This document shows, piece after piece, positions 45,315 through 56,415 of a stretch of DNA of 64,000 nt (positions are counted from its first letter, which is position 1; every line of letters starts with the position of its first letter). The stretch is taken from contig NC_044559.1 of assembly GCF_007565055.1 (NCBI RefSeq), positions 42,943,022-43,007,021 of the forward strand, written 5' to 3'. The notes below the pieces were generated by a model, which had not been told where the DNA came from, searched no databases, and saw only the letters and a program-made list of their open reading frames with translations. This DNA is from Rhinopithecus roxellana. Taxonomy: Eukaryota > Chordata > Mammalia > Primates > Cercopithecidae. Both the position numbers and the translations under genes were made by a program.

Positions 45315-47001
45315 ATGCCGGAACCCGGGCCGGACGCTCCCGGCACCGCCAGCGCACAGCCCCCGGCGCCGCCGCCCGCACCACCCGCTCCCAAGGAGTC
45401 CCCGTTCTCCATCAAGAACCTGCTCAACGGAGACCACCACCGGCCGCCCCCTAAGCCGCAGCCGCCCCCACGGACGCTCTTCGCGCCGGCCTCGGCTGCA
45501 GCCGCCGCCGCCGCTGCAGCCGCCGCGGCGGCCAAGGGGGCCCTGGAGGGCGCCACGGGCTTCGCGCTCTCGCAGGTGGGCGACCTGGCTTTCCCCCGCT
45601 TTGAGATCCCGGCGCAGAGGTTTGCCCTGCCCGCGCACTACCTGGAGCGCTCCCCAGCTTGGTGGTACCCCTACACCCTGACCCCCGCCGGCGGCCACCT
45701 CTCGCGACCTGAAGGTACCGACCACTCTTTGAACTTTCGTTGTCCCCCTGCGCGCCCGTTCTGTCCCAGCCCCGCGCTGCTTCCCTCCGCAGCTCTGGGA
45801 CCCCAGCACCCGCAAATCCTGTTTGGTCAGTTTTTTCGGCCCCTGGCCTGCATCTCTTGCCCACGCCCTGGGTTGCGCTGCCCGTGAATCCAATCCCACT
45901 TGGTGAGAAAAGAAGTGGAATTGGAGCCTGGGGCACGGCGCTTCCCGGGAAAAGTGGCCTCGGGCGTGAATAGGGAGGCTTCAGACGGCCGGGGCTCGGG
46001 ACACTGCCTGGAAGGAGGGGGTGATTCCAATGCGCCTAAGCCGAAAGGGAACCGTTCTGCCGGCCCCTGGCGGGGAAGCTGAGGGAAAGGAAGGAGGTGG
46101 CTGCGATGCCACCATCTGCTCGCCTTTCCTCGGGAGGAGGGTGATCCCAGGACCTGGCGCCCCTTCTCTGGCCCAGCCGGGAAGGAGGTGGCCCGCGGGA
46201 ATGGTGAGGCCTCATGGCCCGGGACCTGGAGGCCGGCGCGGGTTGAGCCTGCCGTCCCCAGGCGCCTGGCCTCGCTCAAGGCTGTGTCGGTGTGCATGTG
46301 TGTGCGTCCGTCTGTCTGTCTCCCCAGCCTCGGAGAAGGCCCTCCTGCGAGACTCCTCCCCCGCCTCGGGCACGGACCGCGACTCTCCGGAGCCACTGCT
46401 CAAGGCCGACCCCGACCACAAGGAGCTGGACTCCAAGAGCCCGGACGAGATCATTCTGGAGGAGAGCGACTCCGAGGAAAGCAAGAAGGAAGGCGAAGCG
46501 GCGCCAGGCGCAGCCGGGGTGGGCGTAGGGGCGGCGGCGGCGACTCCGGGCGCAGAGGACTGGAAGAAGGGCGCCGAGAGTCCGGAGAAGAAGCCGGCGT
46601 GCCGCAAGAAGAAGACGCGCACCGTCTTCTCGCGCAGCCAGGTCTTCCAGCTCGAGTCCACCTTCGACATGAAGCGCTACCTGAGCAGCTCGGAGCGAGC
46701 CGGCCTGGCCGCGTCTCTGCACCTCACCGAGACGCAGGTCAAGATCTGGTTCCAGAACCGCCGCAACAAGTGGAAGCGGCAGCTGGCGGCGGAGCTGGAG
46801 GCGGCCAACCTGAGCCACGCCGCGGCGCAGCGCATCGTGCGGGTGCCCATCCTCTACCACGAGAACTCAGCGGCCGAGGGCGCGGCGGCTGCAGCCGCGG
46901 GGGCCCCGGTGCCAGTCAGCCAGCCGCTACTCACCTTCCCACACCCCGTCTACTACTCGCACCCGGTAGTCTCTTCCGTGCCGCTGCTACGGCCAGTCTG
47001 A
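45315..47001 (+). CDS. HMX3: HMX3 homeobox protein (H6 family homeobox 3), join 45315..45714,46328..47001
   Basis: Homeodomain transcription factor (also called NKX5-1) acting in the nucleus. HMX proteins pattern the inner-ear vestibular system and hypothalamus and bind CAAGTG-type sites. The two exons join to 1,074 nt (357 aa plus stop), the usual mammalian length. Exon 1 starts at MPEPGPDAPG and has an eh1-like repressor motif FSIKNLL (31-37), proline-rich flanks and a 13-alanine tract (61-73). Exon 2 carries an acidic serine/glutamate patch (173-190), a homeodomain (227-286) with helix 3 VKIWFQNRRNKWKR, and the HMX-specific downstream segment QRIVRVPILYHE. The splice sites are AAG|GTACC and CCCCAG|CC, phase 1. 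The neighbour HMX2, 10 kb downstream on the same strand, is its paralogue, and shared enhancers are likely. Confidence 0.97.
45715..46327 (+). other. HMX3: HMX3 intron 1 (613 bp)
   Basis: GT at 45715-45716 and AG at 46326-46327, with a pyrimidine/GT-rich tract before the acceptor ('gtccgtctgtctgtctcccc'). It splits a codon after the first base (phase 1). The last ~300 bp happen to be open in frame with exon 2, which inflates a naive ORF. Confidence 0.93.
46606..46785 (+). other. HMX3: HMX3 homeobox
   Basis: Encodes the 60-residue homeodomain from KKKTRTVFSR to NKWKRQL. It has the invariant W48, F49, N51 and R53, Ile at position 47, Gln at 50, and the HMX-type Asn at 54. Confidence 0.95.
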
Positions 47002-47397
47002 AGCCCCAGAGGGGTGGGGGAGGGAGCGCCCGGCCTCCTCGTCCGGACCCCGGAGGAGACTGGGCCGGGCCGAGGGCGCCGAGACGTCCAGCGGCCTTCA
47101 GGAACTGGGGCTTCTGCGCGCAGCCTCGGCTTCCCCTCCCCCAGTCGGTAGCGTTTTGTAAGTATTTGCAATGCATTTTCGTGCAATTCATCCCTAATGG
47201 ATTGGAGGCGCTTCCCCTCTTACTTTTGGTTTTTGGCTTATATTAAGAGAAAGCAGGAACAAGACCAAATTTTCGGGTCAAATATTTCAGCCGATAGGTT
47301 TGTAAAATGTGCAGCCCTCCCCACCAAATTTCCGTTGCGCTGTGGCTTTTTGGTTTTATTTTTATAGAAGGAAAATGAGCGCAAAACCTGAATCCCT
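47002..47397 (+). other. HMX3: HMX3 3' UTR and immediate downstream sequence
   Basis: GC-rich then AT-rich stretch after the stop. I see no canonical AATAAA before the Alu; the true cleavage site may use a variant signal or lie elsewhere. Confidence 0.5.
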
Positions 47398-47408
47398 CTA
47401 GTTTATTC

Positions 47409-47706
47409 TTTTTTGTTTGTTTCGAGACGGAATCTTGCTCTATCTGTCGCCCAGGCTGGAGTGCAGTGGCGCGATCTTGGCTCACTTCAACCTCCACCTC
47501 CCGAGTTCAAGTGTTTCTCCTGTCTCAGCCTCCCGAGTAGCTGGGATTGCAGGTGTGTGCCACCACGTCCCGCTAATTTTTGTATTTTTAGTAGAGACGG
47601 GGTTTCACCACGTTGGCCAGGCTGGTCTTGAGCTCCTGACCTCGTGATCCGCCCGCCTCGGCCTCCCAAAGTGCTGGGATTACAGGCGTGAGCCACCGCG
47701 CCCCGC
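47409..47706 (-). mobile_element. AluS element, antisense, just downstream of HMX3
   Basis: Body from 'gagacggaatcttgctctat' to 'gccaccgcgccccg', flanked by the 11-bp duplication 'ctagtttattc' (47398-47408, 47707-47717). It is the only Alu I find between HMX3 and the right end of the window. Confidence 0.94.
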
Positions 47707-47719
47707 CTAGTTTATTCAT

Positions 47720-49100
47720 TTTCTATAGGACTGTTTTCAGAATCCAGAGGAGAGAATTCATATGGTAGTACTTTTATTTCTGGATTTCTGGGTGTGTTTC
47801 TTCCTCCCAACCCCTAAATCAGTTATCCACCTTAATTTTCAGAATATGAGCAGCCTCTCATAAGAATCCTGACTCAGGCCGCTTTTCTCTTCTGGAGAGG
47901 TCTGTCGCAATTAACCTCTTCATCTGTCTTACTTTGTGATGAAAGAATTCTCTAAGTGTTTAAAGGGAAAAGACAGCCAAAAATCAGAACTCTGACTGTT
48001 GAAACAGCTCTATATCTGGCCTCGTCTAAGTGGTCTTATTTATTAGTAGCATTTATTTTGAGAATTTCATTTGTAAATTATTATTAGTATTACTATCATT
48101 ACTTTGTTCCCTGTTTTAAGAGAGTAATTTCAGTATTTTTAATATGGTATATTTTTCCCTCTCCTCTTACTTTCCATTTTCTGCAGTAACTGTTGTACGT
48201 TGACCTGTGCAATATTGTACAAAATTTCCTGAGAAAGCTGTTTCCTCCTCCACCGAGGGAAACAGACCTTTTCACTGTATAATCGTGGTCATTCATTTAG
48301 AAAGAAAAAGTTAGGCAGGGGAAAGAGGGGAAGGAAGAAACAAGCTTAGGTAGTGATGCTCAAAGGAGTAAGTTAGGCATACTGGAGCGCTTTAAGTGAA
48401 GGACAATCAATTTAGAAGAATTTTAACTTATTTGATAAGTGTACAGATTTCTTGTAAAGTTCACCCTCTACTCCGCAGGACTCCTGGCTCTGTCACCCAA
48501 TCTGTTTTCTTTCTGTCTGCTACACCTGTTGTTCTGCGATAGTTTGTTTCCCGTCATCTCTCTCACCTCTGCCTGGGTTGAGTCCCTTTTTAAGAAAAAG
48601 AGAAAAAAAAAATCCACAAAATATTGTTACACTAATGTTGTCGTGACATTGAATTAATTAAAAAGAAAAGCTTTTCGTGTTGCCAGAGTGTGTACTTATG
48701 GACGATTTTCCTCAGAGCAAGTGTCTCCAAAACTCTTTTCTGTCTTGCTCGCTGACTGCCTCTGCGCTCCCTAAGGGCAACCTGGACGCACATCCCTGTA
48801 ATCCGGGAGGCAGTGGAGACAGAGGCGGCTTTGTTCGCGACCAGAGGCACTCTCTCCCCTGTACCTTCCGCGGTTTGAAACGCCCAGCGAGCAGGGAAGA
48901 ATGCTAGGTGGAAGGGGAGTGGACCTAGGCTCATCTAGTTTGCGAAATTGAGCAAAGCGACAGCGCGCGAGGCGAGATACCAGAGACAGCTGGTATTTCC
49001 GAACACTGAACTGCAGTCTCGCGTTCTGTTCTTAAACCTTGGTTCCTTCGGGGGCTGAGAGCTTTTGAACAGGGCATCCCTGGGCATTCGTCAGCTGGTT
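47720..49100. other. HMX3-HMX2 intergenic, AT-rich, repeat-poor
   Basis: No recognised repeats. It contains 'gtaaattattattagtatta' near 48073 and 'cattgaattaattaaaaag' near 48648, plausible regulatory sequence. No gene. Confidence 0.5.
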
Positions 49101-50170
49101 GACTTTGGTGGGCTCTGGTTGGAGGGAAGAAGGAAGTGAGTTCAGAGTTTAGCAGCAGCCGAAGGCCGATTGCAAGTCAGGCTAGGAGAGGCTGGGCCAC
49201 AAGAGGACAACTCCGGGGACAGCCAGCTCTTGGGACTTGCTCCCACTTCCAGCAGAGGGGAACTTCCGCAGGGCTTGAGGAGCTGAGATTCCCGGGGCGG
49301 CTAGAGCATGGGCGCGGTCTTGATGTGCTAAATGTGAGGGCACAGAGGCTACCTAGCTGCGGCAGCTGCAACAGAGAAGACCTTGTCTCTTCCGTGCCAG
49401 GCTCTTCTCTTTCCCCCGGAGCCCGAAACCTTCTGGGCGGCATCTCTAGATCCCCGACCCTGTCCTGGCTGACGCCGGGAAGCGTAGCGCTCACCACGCC
49501 CGCGTGCTACTGGGCTCCAGGCCGCCGCGCTCTTGGTGAGCAGCCTGCGGAGGCACAGCGCGCCAGAACCGCCTGGAAGGGTGGGTCCGCCGGACAGAAG
49601 CAGGTGCTTGGGCGACACTCGCTGGTCGGGTGTGGCCGCCTGCCTTTAAGCTGAGGTCTGCACGTATGACTCCTGGAGGGGCACCTTTGAAGCTGGGAAG
49701 CCGAAAGGGGAAGATGAGGAACCGAGAGGCTGAAAAGATTCCAGAGAGCAGCCATAGGGCGCGACCGCTGGGGAGCGCCTGCACGCCTGCCTTTCCTCTC
49801 GCAGTGCGTTGCTAGGTTCCTCAAATTCAATCGACACAATTGATTCTACTGTGGCTGAAACGTCCAGTATAGTTTTCTGTTAATGGAAAACTGCCCTCCA
49901 AATAAACCGACATGCGTATTTATGGCAAAATTTTAGCCTGGACCCCAGTGAAGATAGATCTCTCTTTATTTCCCTCTGGTTTGGAATAAAAACGAGGGCA
50001 TGTGTCATAAATGAAAAATAAACAGAAATTCGGGTCAAAATATGTTGTTCCTTGTGTTACCTACAAACATGGTGATGCCTTTTACTGTTGGCAATACCAA
50101 CCGCAGGACAGGCCAATAACAGCTCATTAAAAATAATGTTGCAATAGCAAACACGTTCTTAGATTTTTAC
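49101..50170. other. HMX3-HMX2 intergenic, GC-rich block then AT-rich block
   Basis: 49136-49800 is GC/CpG-enriched with long chance frames on both strands (up to 172 aa, without an ATG start). 49815-50170 is AT-rich and unique ('caaattcaatcgacacaatt', 'aataaaccgacatgcgtatt'), a possible conserved element. No gene recognised. Confidence 0.45.
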
Positions 50171-53090
50171 AGTCAGAACACGATGTTATCAAAGGCAAAG
50201 AAAATGCTTCTTTATTTGTGTTTGGATTCTAGAAAACGGTTCTTGACTGACCAGGTCTTTACAAAGTCGGGAAATAACTGGTTCTCCACAAGCACAGTTT
50301 ATCCTTTGTCCTGCTCCTACAGCCTCCCTTTTCCTCCTGTTGGGGAGCCCCACTGCCATGGACCCCTGAGCATTCCTCCCCCAAACAGTGATGTGTGCCC
50401 TGGGGGAGGGAGGTGGTGCCAACTTGGCCTGGGGACTGGTGGCTGTGTGAGCCTAGAAGCTGGTCCAGGTGGGAAATGTTCCCTTCCCTCCTGTCAGGGG
50501 TCACCGTATTTATTCCAAGGCAAGAGAGGGGGTTGAGCCAGGGTGTGGGGCTGTGGAGCGCAGAAGTCACTCTACACAAAGCATCCTAAGCTCAACTGCA
50601 AGTTTTTCTGTGATTTTCAAGCCAGGAGAAGCCAAGAAGGCACTTAGTGGGGCTGTCACATTTCCAGAGCTGGCCGTCTTCTTCCCCCACCCAGAATGCC
50701 CCCCTCCCTGCTGCCTCTGCAAAGATTGCTGGGAGCTGCTGGCACCACTCACCAAAAGGGGACTTTTTTGGGAAAAGTGAAGGTGCCTACACAAAATTCC
50801 TCCTGGACATTCCCTAGGAGAAGACAGGGCATCCCATGTCCTCTTTCCTAGGACACTGAACTGGCACTCTCAATTTTGTCTTTTCACCCCTCCTTCAGAC
50901 TGTGGAGCCCAGCTTCTCTCTGCCAACCCTAGCTTTAGATTCTTCCTCCCCATCTGCACCCCAATTAATCTTCAAGTCAATGCAAATGACTTCAGCTTCC
51001 AGGCTAAATCCTTTCTGCACCACCCAAAGAGACACACATGGAAACAACGCACAGGATACACTCACATTTGATATAAACACTCACGTACACATCCACACAC
51101 TGTAGACCTCCTAACACCAGTTCCATGGGTTCCTAGCATACAAATGTGTTTGGCATCACCACCATTGCTGGGGCACAGACGTAATCACACACATCTTGTT
51201 CGAAGTGACCCTTTTCTCCGACGGCCTTAGGCTTAGGCAAGCTGGGAAGAATCCTGGGAAAGGATTGGGCAGAGTGAGGTGGCGCTCCCACCTCTGCTGC
51301 AGGAAGCCTGAATGAACATCCTTTGGACTGGAATGCCTCGAAATCCCTCCTCACAAGCCATCTGGGATAAACTAGCGGAGCCAGCCACCATCCCACTGCA
51401 GACCCCCATGTTCTTGTAGGCTGGGATCCTACTCAGTGTCCGCCTCTTTACAGTGCCAGGCTCTGCCGCTCTGAGCACCCCCCAGGCCTCTGGACCCTGG
51501 GAGACCACAGAGCCAGCATGCGAACTGTTTCTGTTGGCAACACAGATGTATTTCTTTTATTTGGTAGTAAATAGAGTAGGTGTGTGTACATCAAACAACA
51601 GCAAGACAGATATAAACTGCCCCCCCACCACCGGGTGCTCATTCTGAGCCGCGACGGCCCCCTCAACAGGTTCCTGGCGTCGCAGAGCCAGAGGCCACGC
51701 GGTGAGAACCCCAGTGCGTGCGCTCTCCTTGTGTGAGAGGCTGGAGGTAGAGTTGGGAGAAAGGGAGCAGGGGAAAAGATCAGTGGGATCTGCTTTCCCT
51801 TCTGCGGCAGAACGCTGGGTCAGCTAGGACTGGGGCCTGCGAGATGGGGACCAGGGTCGGAGGCTTGAGGGCGGGAGGGCAGTGCTGCCGGCTGCTTCCT
51901 GCAAGCGCTTTGAAGAGGCCTCGCGTTGTCCAGCCGCCTGGGCAAGGGCCACAGGCTGCTGCTTTCACCCCCTTGCGCCCGCGGGGCACCTGGACTCCCC
52001 TTGAGAGTCCCAGTGGGGCTTGAGCTTCTGCTGAGCGCTACCCTGCCCTCCACGATTCCATTTTGCCCAGTTTATTCGGGTCGTCCACTTCCCGTGGCTC
52101 AGTGATCCCAGCCAGGGGGCGTCTTCCGCTTAGCGGTCCAAGTGTAGACTCCGCAAAGCGGTTAAGAAGACCTGTCTACCGGGGTGCGCGCGATGGGGTC
52201 AGGGTGGAAGAACCAGGAACCTCATAGAAACCCCTGCTTGGGGTCCAAAGCGCAGCCGGGCACACCCAGAGGACAACACCCGCCCCCGCATATACATGTG
52301 GCCCCGCAGGAGCCATCCGCAGGGCTCCCACTCTTGGCTCCCCGCCCTCTCGCTGACCCCCACCCCCTAACCCGGGCTTTGAGATGTGAGTGATCCCTTG
52401 CCTCTGGGCCTAGGACTCTGGCAGTGTGCACGGCCGGTGTGCAGGGTGGATGGTGTTGATCTTTTGACCTGAAAACAATTGGGGGCTGGGGGTGGGGGAA
52501 GGATGGCGGAAGAAAGGAAAGAGCCACGAGGACAACTAGGCAGGATGTACTTTTGAGCCCTGCCAGGTGCCATCGATCCGGGTCTGGGGTTGAGATTTGG
52601 GCTGCACTTGTCCCCGGTGTGTCTCTCCCGCCGAGTACCCTGAAGGTGCACGAGGTGCGGAGCGTAGGCTGAGGGGGGTAATCCGCTCCTGGATAGAAAC
52701 ACCACCCTCGTCCTCACTGGGTCCCATGTATGCGCCTGGGATTCCTCCCCACCCTTCCATCTCCAGGACCCCTAAGGGTATCACTGGAGCGACGGGGCGG
52801 TTCCGGAGACCCGAGGGAAGGGATAGCTGGAGACTGCAGCGCGCCTCCTCCGAGAGTCCTCTGGAGGTGCGCACGAGCTGTACTAGCCCAGATCTCTTCC
52901 TTGGCTGCTGCTCCCGGCGATGCATCTCCGGGGGAAACTTCCCAAAGTCTGAGTTGCCGGGTTCCAAAAGGATCCCTTTGGGTTTAGGCCTGGGAGAGGT
53001 ATAGAGCCAGCGAGAGAGCGCGTTGCGCCTATCGCTGAGGCAGGAGCGGTGAGGTGGAGTCACCTGGTGTGCCTCACCCAAGCGCTAATG
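50171..53090. other. HMX3-HMX2 intergenic, no gene recognised
   Basis: Unique, repeat-poor sequence with CpG patches around 51640-53000. Frames overlap on both strands without domains. A CTCF-like 'ccagccagggggcgtc' occurs near 52107. Confidence 0.45.
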
Positions 53091-53159
53091 TCTTAAAGAA
53101 ATATAAAGAATCCCCTTCTTTCGTGAGCTCCTTCACCGCCCTCGCCCCCCTTGGTGATG

Positions 53160-53420
53160 GAGTGCACGCATCAGATTTTCATCAAAGTTCTATTAAGTGA
53201 AACATAGGTTGCAGGGCACCCTTTGATTGAAACAGTTTAAATTTTAATTGTGTTTTTAATTTGACATATAGTTGCAGAAAGGAATGACACTGCGTCGCCA
53301 AGGGGCGGTCGATTTTCTTAATTTCTCCCAGAGGAATTGATGAGTCTATCAGGCCACTAGATTGGAAACCCATTAAAGCTCTCTGGTTAGGCTGTTAATT
53401 GGAACTTGATGGATGTGGGG
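53160..53420. promoter_or_regulatory. Candidate conserved element with paired TCF/LEF-like sites
   Basis: ATCAAAG at 53181-53187 and its reverse complement CTTTGAT at 53221-53227, followed by homeodomain cores ('tttaattgtgttttta', 'gctgttaattggaac'). The block is AT-rich and repeat-free, 4.3 kb upstream of HMX2. Wnt responsiveness would fit inner-ear and hypothalamic patterning genes but is inference. Confidence 0.45.
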
Positions 53421-53469
53421 GTGGGGGGGAGTGTCGGGACTCGGCTATGCTGATCCAATCTTCGTGACT

Positions 53470-54000
53470 TTCTGTTTTCCAATAAATTACACAATTCATT
53501 TTCCAGCCGCAGATTACATAAATTGTACACCTCTGGGGCTCTCTTTTTCAAATAGGGAGCCCTTTTCCCCAAAAGCCTATTGTGAGATGTCATTTGCACC
53601 AAAGAACGAACAGCAGAGGCCCTTGAATGAAAATCGAAACATAATCAACGTTTATACTTAGAAAATTTATTGAGATCATTTTCTCTGGTATTTCCTTATT
53701 TTAAAGTTTGGACACGCCATATATCATAATCCACTCGCGTGGGGGGGGGGCAGACTGTGTTTAATATTTATCGAAGCTTGATTCCAAGATCAAACTTGTT
53801 TATGACTTCATCTGTCATTTCGGAGGGAGCCTTCTTCTACTATTACCCGGCTCAGCCAGCCTATTTCCCAACTGCCTCAGAGCAGAGAGGATCAATTTTT
53901 ATTAGGCTCCTCGGCAAGTTTGCTCTGGGCCGCTTTAATATTGAGCAGTGGCATAATCTCGGGACCTAAACTTTAAGCGGTCTTTCAGTCTCAGAAAGTT
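53470..54000. promoter_or_regulatory. Candidate conserved non-coding element 5
   Basis: Repeat-free AT-rich block with 'aataaattacacaattcatt', 'aatttattgagatc', 'gatcaatttttattaggc' and 'gccgctttaatattgagc'. It appears continuous with the TCF-site block and forms the core of the HMX3-HMX2 interval. Confidence 0.4.
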
Positions 54001-55540
54001 TATCATTCCTTGGAACCTGGTTATGCCTCATTCCTAGGAGACAGAGACAGGGGGTCGATCCCAGAGACGCAGAGGGGCCATCCTCCAAGGTGTGGGTATT
54101 AAAATGAGTAGGACTGGGCGGAGCTATCCCAAGGCTAGGGGGGTGGGCGGGGTGTGCGATAGTACTGAGTTGAAGGATTGCCACTCGTTAGGGGAGAGAC
54201 GTGAGGTGTCTGTGGGTGGTGGTTCCAGGAACTGAGTGTTCCTGGGAGTGAGTTTTGCAGCTACACTGGGCCCAGGAGAGGGCGTCTGGGCCTCCGTGCT
54301 CCAGGTGAAGATCCCCGTATGCTAGAAGGGGGTGGCAAGCAAGGTTGTTTCTTGTCCCTCCGGTCCTTGCGGTGTGACGGCTGTAGATGCTGGAGGGGCG
54401 GGAGGTCCCTCGGGCGATCAATCCAGAAGAGCTCAGGGGAGCTGCAGTCAGTCAGGCTGCAGAGCTGGGTCTCCACCACAGCCTTCCTTGCCCCAGCCCT
54501 GTGACCACCACCATCTCTTCCCTGGTTAAGTGCAGTGTGGGTGTGACGTGCACACACTAGTAGGAGCTCAGTGAACCTTTGCTGAATGAATGTGTGAGCG
54601 TCCATAGGCGTTTATGCAAGTGCCTTCCAGCGAATTAATGCGTCCTTTGCCGGATGTGGCAGCAGAGGAAGTGCCTTGGTGAAGATTAGACCCTCGAAGC
54701 GATTAAAGGGAGGAGGCAGAGGAAATACAAGGCAAGATGGATCTTTTTGACTTCCCACACTATCCCTAGGTGGAGGAGAGATAGGGACACAAGGCTTCAT
54801 AACTTCCTTGTTTAGAGTCCACAAGCCAGGCTCCTTGCAAGGGTCGATTCCCTAGTCTCTCACTGTTTCAGGGCCTGGGAGCTGCTTTTCTGAGGCCCAC
54901 CTCTGCCCTGACAGAGGTCACTCCTTGGGCTCTGGCCTCACCCATATACCCGCCCCCGCCATCCCGAGTCAGCGGGATCCTCACAGCCTCCCCTGCAGCC
55001 ATCCTCCAAGCTCAATGCGTGTCTGCTCCTCTCTCCCTCCTCCCAAGTGCGATGTATTGACAGTGGAACAACCTTGAGCACGACTCTTGCTTTCTCTGCC
55101 TGGGCTAGTCTCTTGTTTTCTTGAACCTCGGTTTCCTGGCCTGTACATTGAGTGAATAGATCTGTGTCACTTGTTTGCCATCAGGATTAAAGTGAAGAAT
55201 GATGGGGAATTCCCAGCATGTTCCCGGCACGAAGTATTTACAGTTCAGGAAGGTTCGACCAACTCCCCCTACCTGCCCCCAGCTTTCTTCCCCAGCGGGG
55301 TGGCTGGCACTGCTCCCCGAGTTGGTCGGCCAGTTCCCCTCGGGGTGCCTTGACCCTGGCTCCGGAGGTAGCGCCCAGCTTAGGATGTCCGCGGGAAGCG
55401 GATGGTTAGGTGAGAATCGGACGATTCTTTCCCTGAACCTCTCGTGTACCCCCCAACAGCGCGGGAGCACGCGGGACCCGCTGCGACGTGGCCCGGGAGC
55501 CTGCGCCGCCGCGGCGCAGAGGAGAACGCACAAATTGTAT
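54001..55540. other. HMX3-HMX2 intergenic, no gene recognised
   Basis: Mixed composition, no confident repeats, no domain-bearing frame. Confidence 0.45.
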
Positions 55541-55880
55541 TTCAGCGCCAGGTCCTTCCGGGTTAATGAGCTGACACCATGATTAAAGCTGACCATTTGT
55601 AATGTGTCTCGACCCTGCCGCCGAGCCCTGAAGAGGTTAATGCGGTGACGGAGGCCGGCACCTGCCCCTCGCTGGCCTCCTGGGCCGCGGCGCGCAACCC
55701 CTGGCCCCCGCCCCCTCGCCTGCTCCTGCCCCGGCTGCACGGCCGACTCCTAATCAATTAGCCCATTAACGAGCCCTTCGAGGAGTTAAGTAGGGAGAGT
55801 TCTGCCAGGGGCAGGGCCGCAGTCGGTAACTCACCGCGGCTAATGATATTATAAGCGCTTTACTTAATAACCCGGGCGCG
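55540..55880. promoter_or_regulatory. Homeodomain-site cluster upstream of HMX2
   Basis: GGTTAATG occurs at 55561-55568 and 55635-55642. 'cctaatcaattagcccatta' lies at 55749-55768 and 'taatgatattataagcgctt' at 55841-55860, with 'cttaataa' after it, all in an otherwise GC-rich block. Dense TAAT/ATTA cores in GC-rich context suggest an HMX2 enhancer or distal promoter. Confidence 0.5.
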
Positions 55881-56219
55881 GCGCGGGCGAGGAAGGAACT
55901 GCATCGTCATCTTGCAGCTTCTGGACATTTGTGGGGACTGATTCCAGAGTCTCCACTCACCCTTGGCTGCACTTGGGGGGCCCCCTAAAGACAGGGTTCC
56001 CGGAATCTCTTGGTCAAGGGGTCCGGAGGCCACAGCTTGAGGGGGTGGGGTTGCCTGAGCACTTCGGGCCTTGCCTCACTTCAGTTTCCAGGAAACTTGT
56101 GCAGACGACTGTGGCCCCAAACCGCTTTGCTTGGCTGGGCTAATTCTAGCTCAGGTAACAGCTGGTCTAGGAATTAAAGGGGCGAGAGCCAGGGCACAGA
56201 AGGGGGCCATGGGAACATA

Positions 56220-56415
56220 AAGAGAATCACTATTTACTGGGCCCCACGGTGTGCCAGGCTCGGTGCTGGGTAGTTTGACCTTACAACAGCCTCTGCGAGG
56301 GAGGCACTGCTTCCTCCAATTTTAGGAATAAAGAAATTGAGGCTCAGGATTTCCGAGTATCTTCCCCAAGATCACCCAGCCGAGATTTGAATCGACTCTG
56401 CCCAATTCTAAAACT
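56220..56415 (+). repeat. MIR SINE
   Basis: 'tcactatttactgggcccca', 'cggtgtgccaggctcggtgc', 'gaaattgaggctcaggattt' and 'gatcacccagccgagatttg' match MIR along its length. Confidence 0.88.

Larger units (their letters stand above)
43700..47100. promoter_or_regulatory. HMX3: CpG-rich domain over HMX3
   Basis: CpG dinucleotides are dense and the sequence GC-rich across the promoter, 5' UTR, both exons and the intron, unlike the CpG-poor repeats to the left. This is typical of Polycomb-regulated developmental transcription factor genes. Boundaries were judged by eye. Confidence 0.8.

Noticed and set aside
45152..45936. Long antisense frames over HMX3 exon 1 (up to 224 aa)
   Set aside because: Shadow frames caused by high GC content and the alanine/proline coding tract on the + strand.
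46021..47001. A continuous 326-aa open frame ending with HMX3
   Set aside because: Its first ~100 residues are intron 1 sequence that happens to be open. The phase-1 splice to exon 1 restores the standard 357-aa protein.
46188..47246. 352-aa alternative frame over HMX3 exon 2
   Set aside because: Out of frame with the homeodomain and composed of Gly/Arg/Ala-rich shadow sequence.
49136..49654. 172-aa open frame in a GC-rich block
   Set aside because: No ATG at its start, no domain, and equally long frames on the other strand. GC-rich DNA has few stops.
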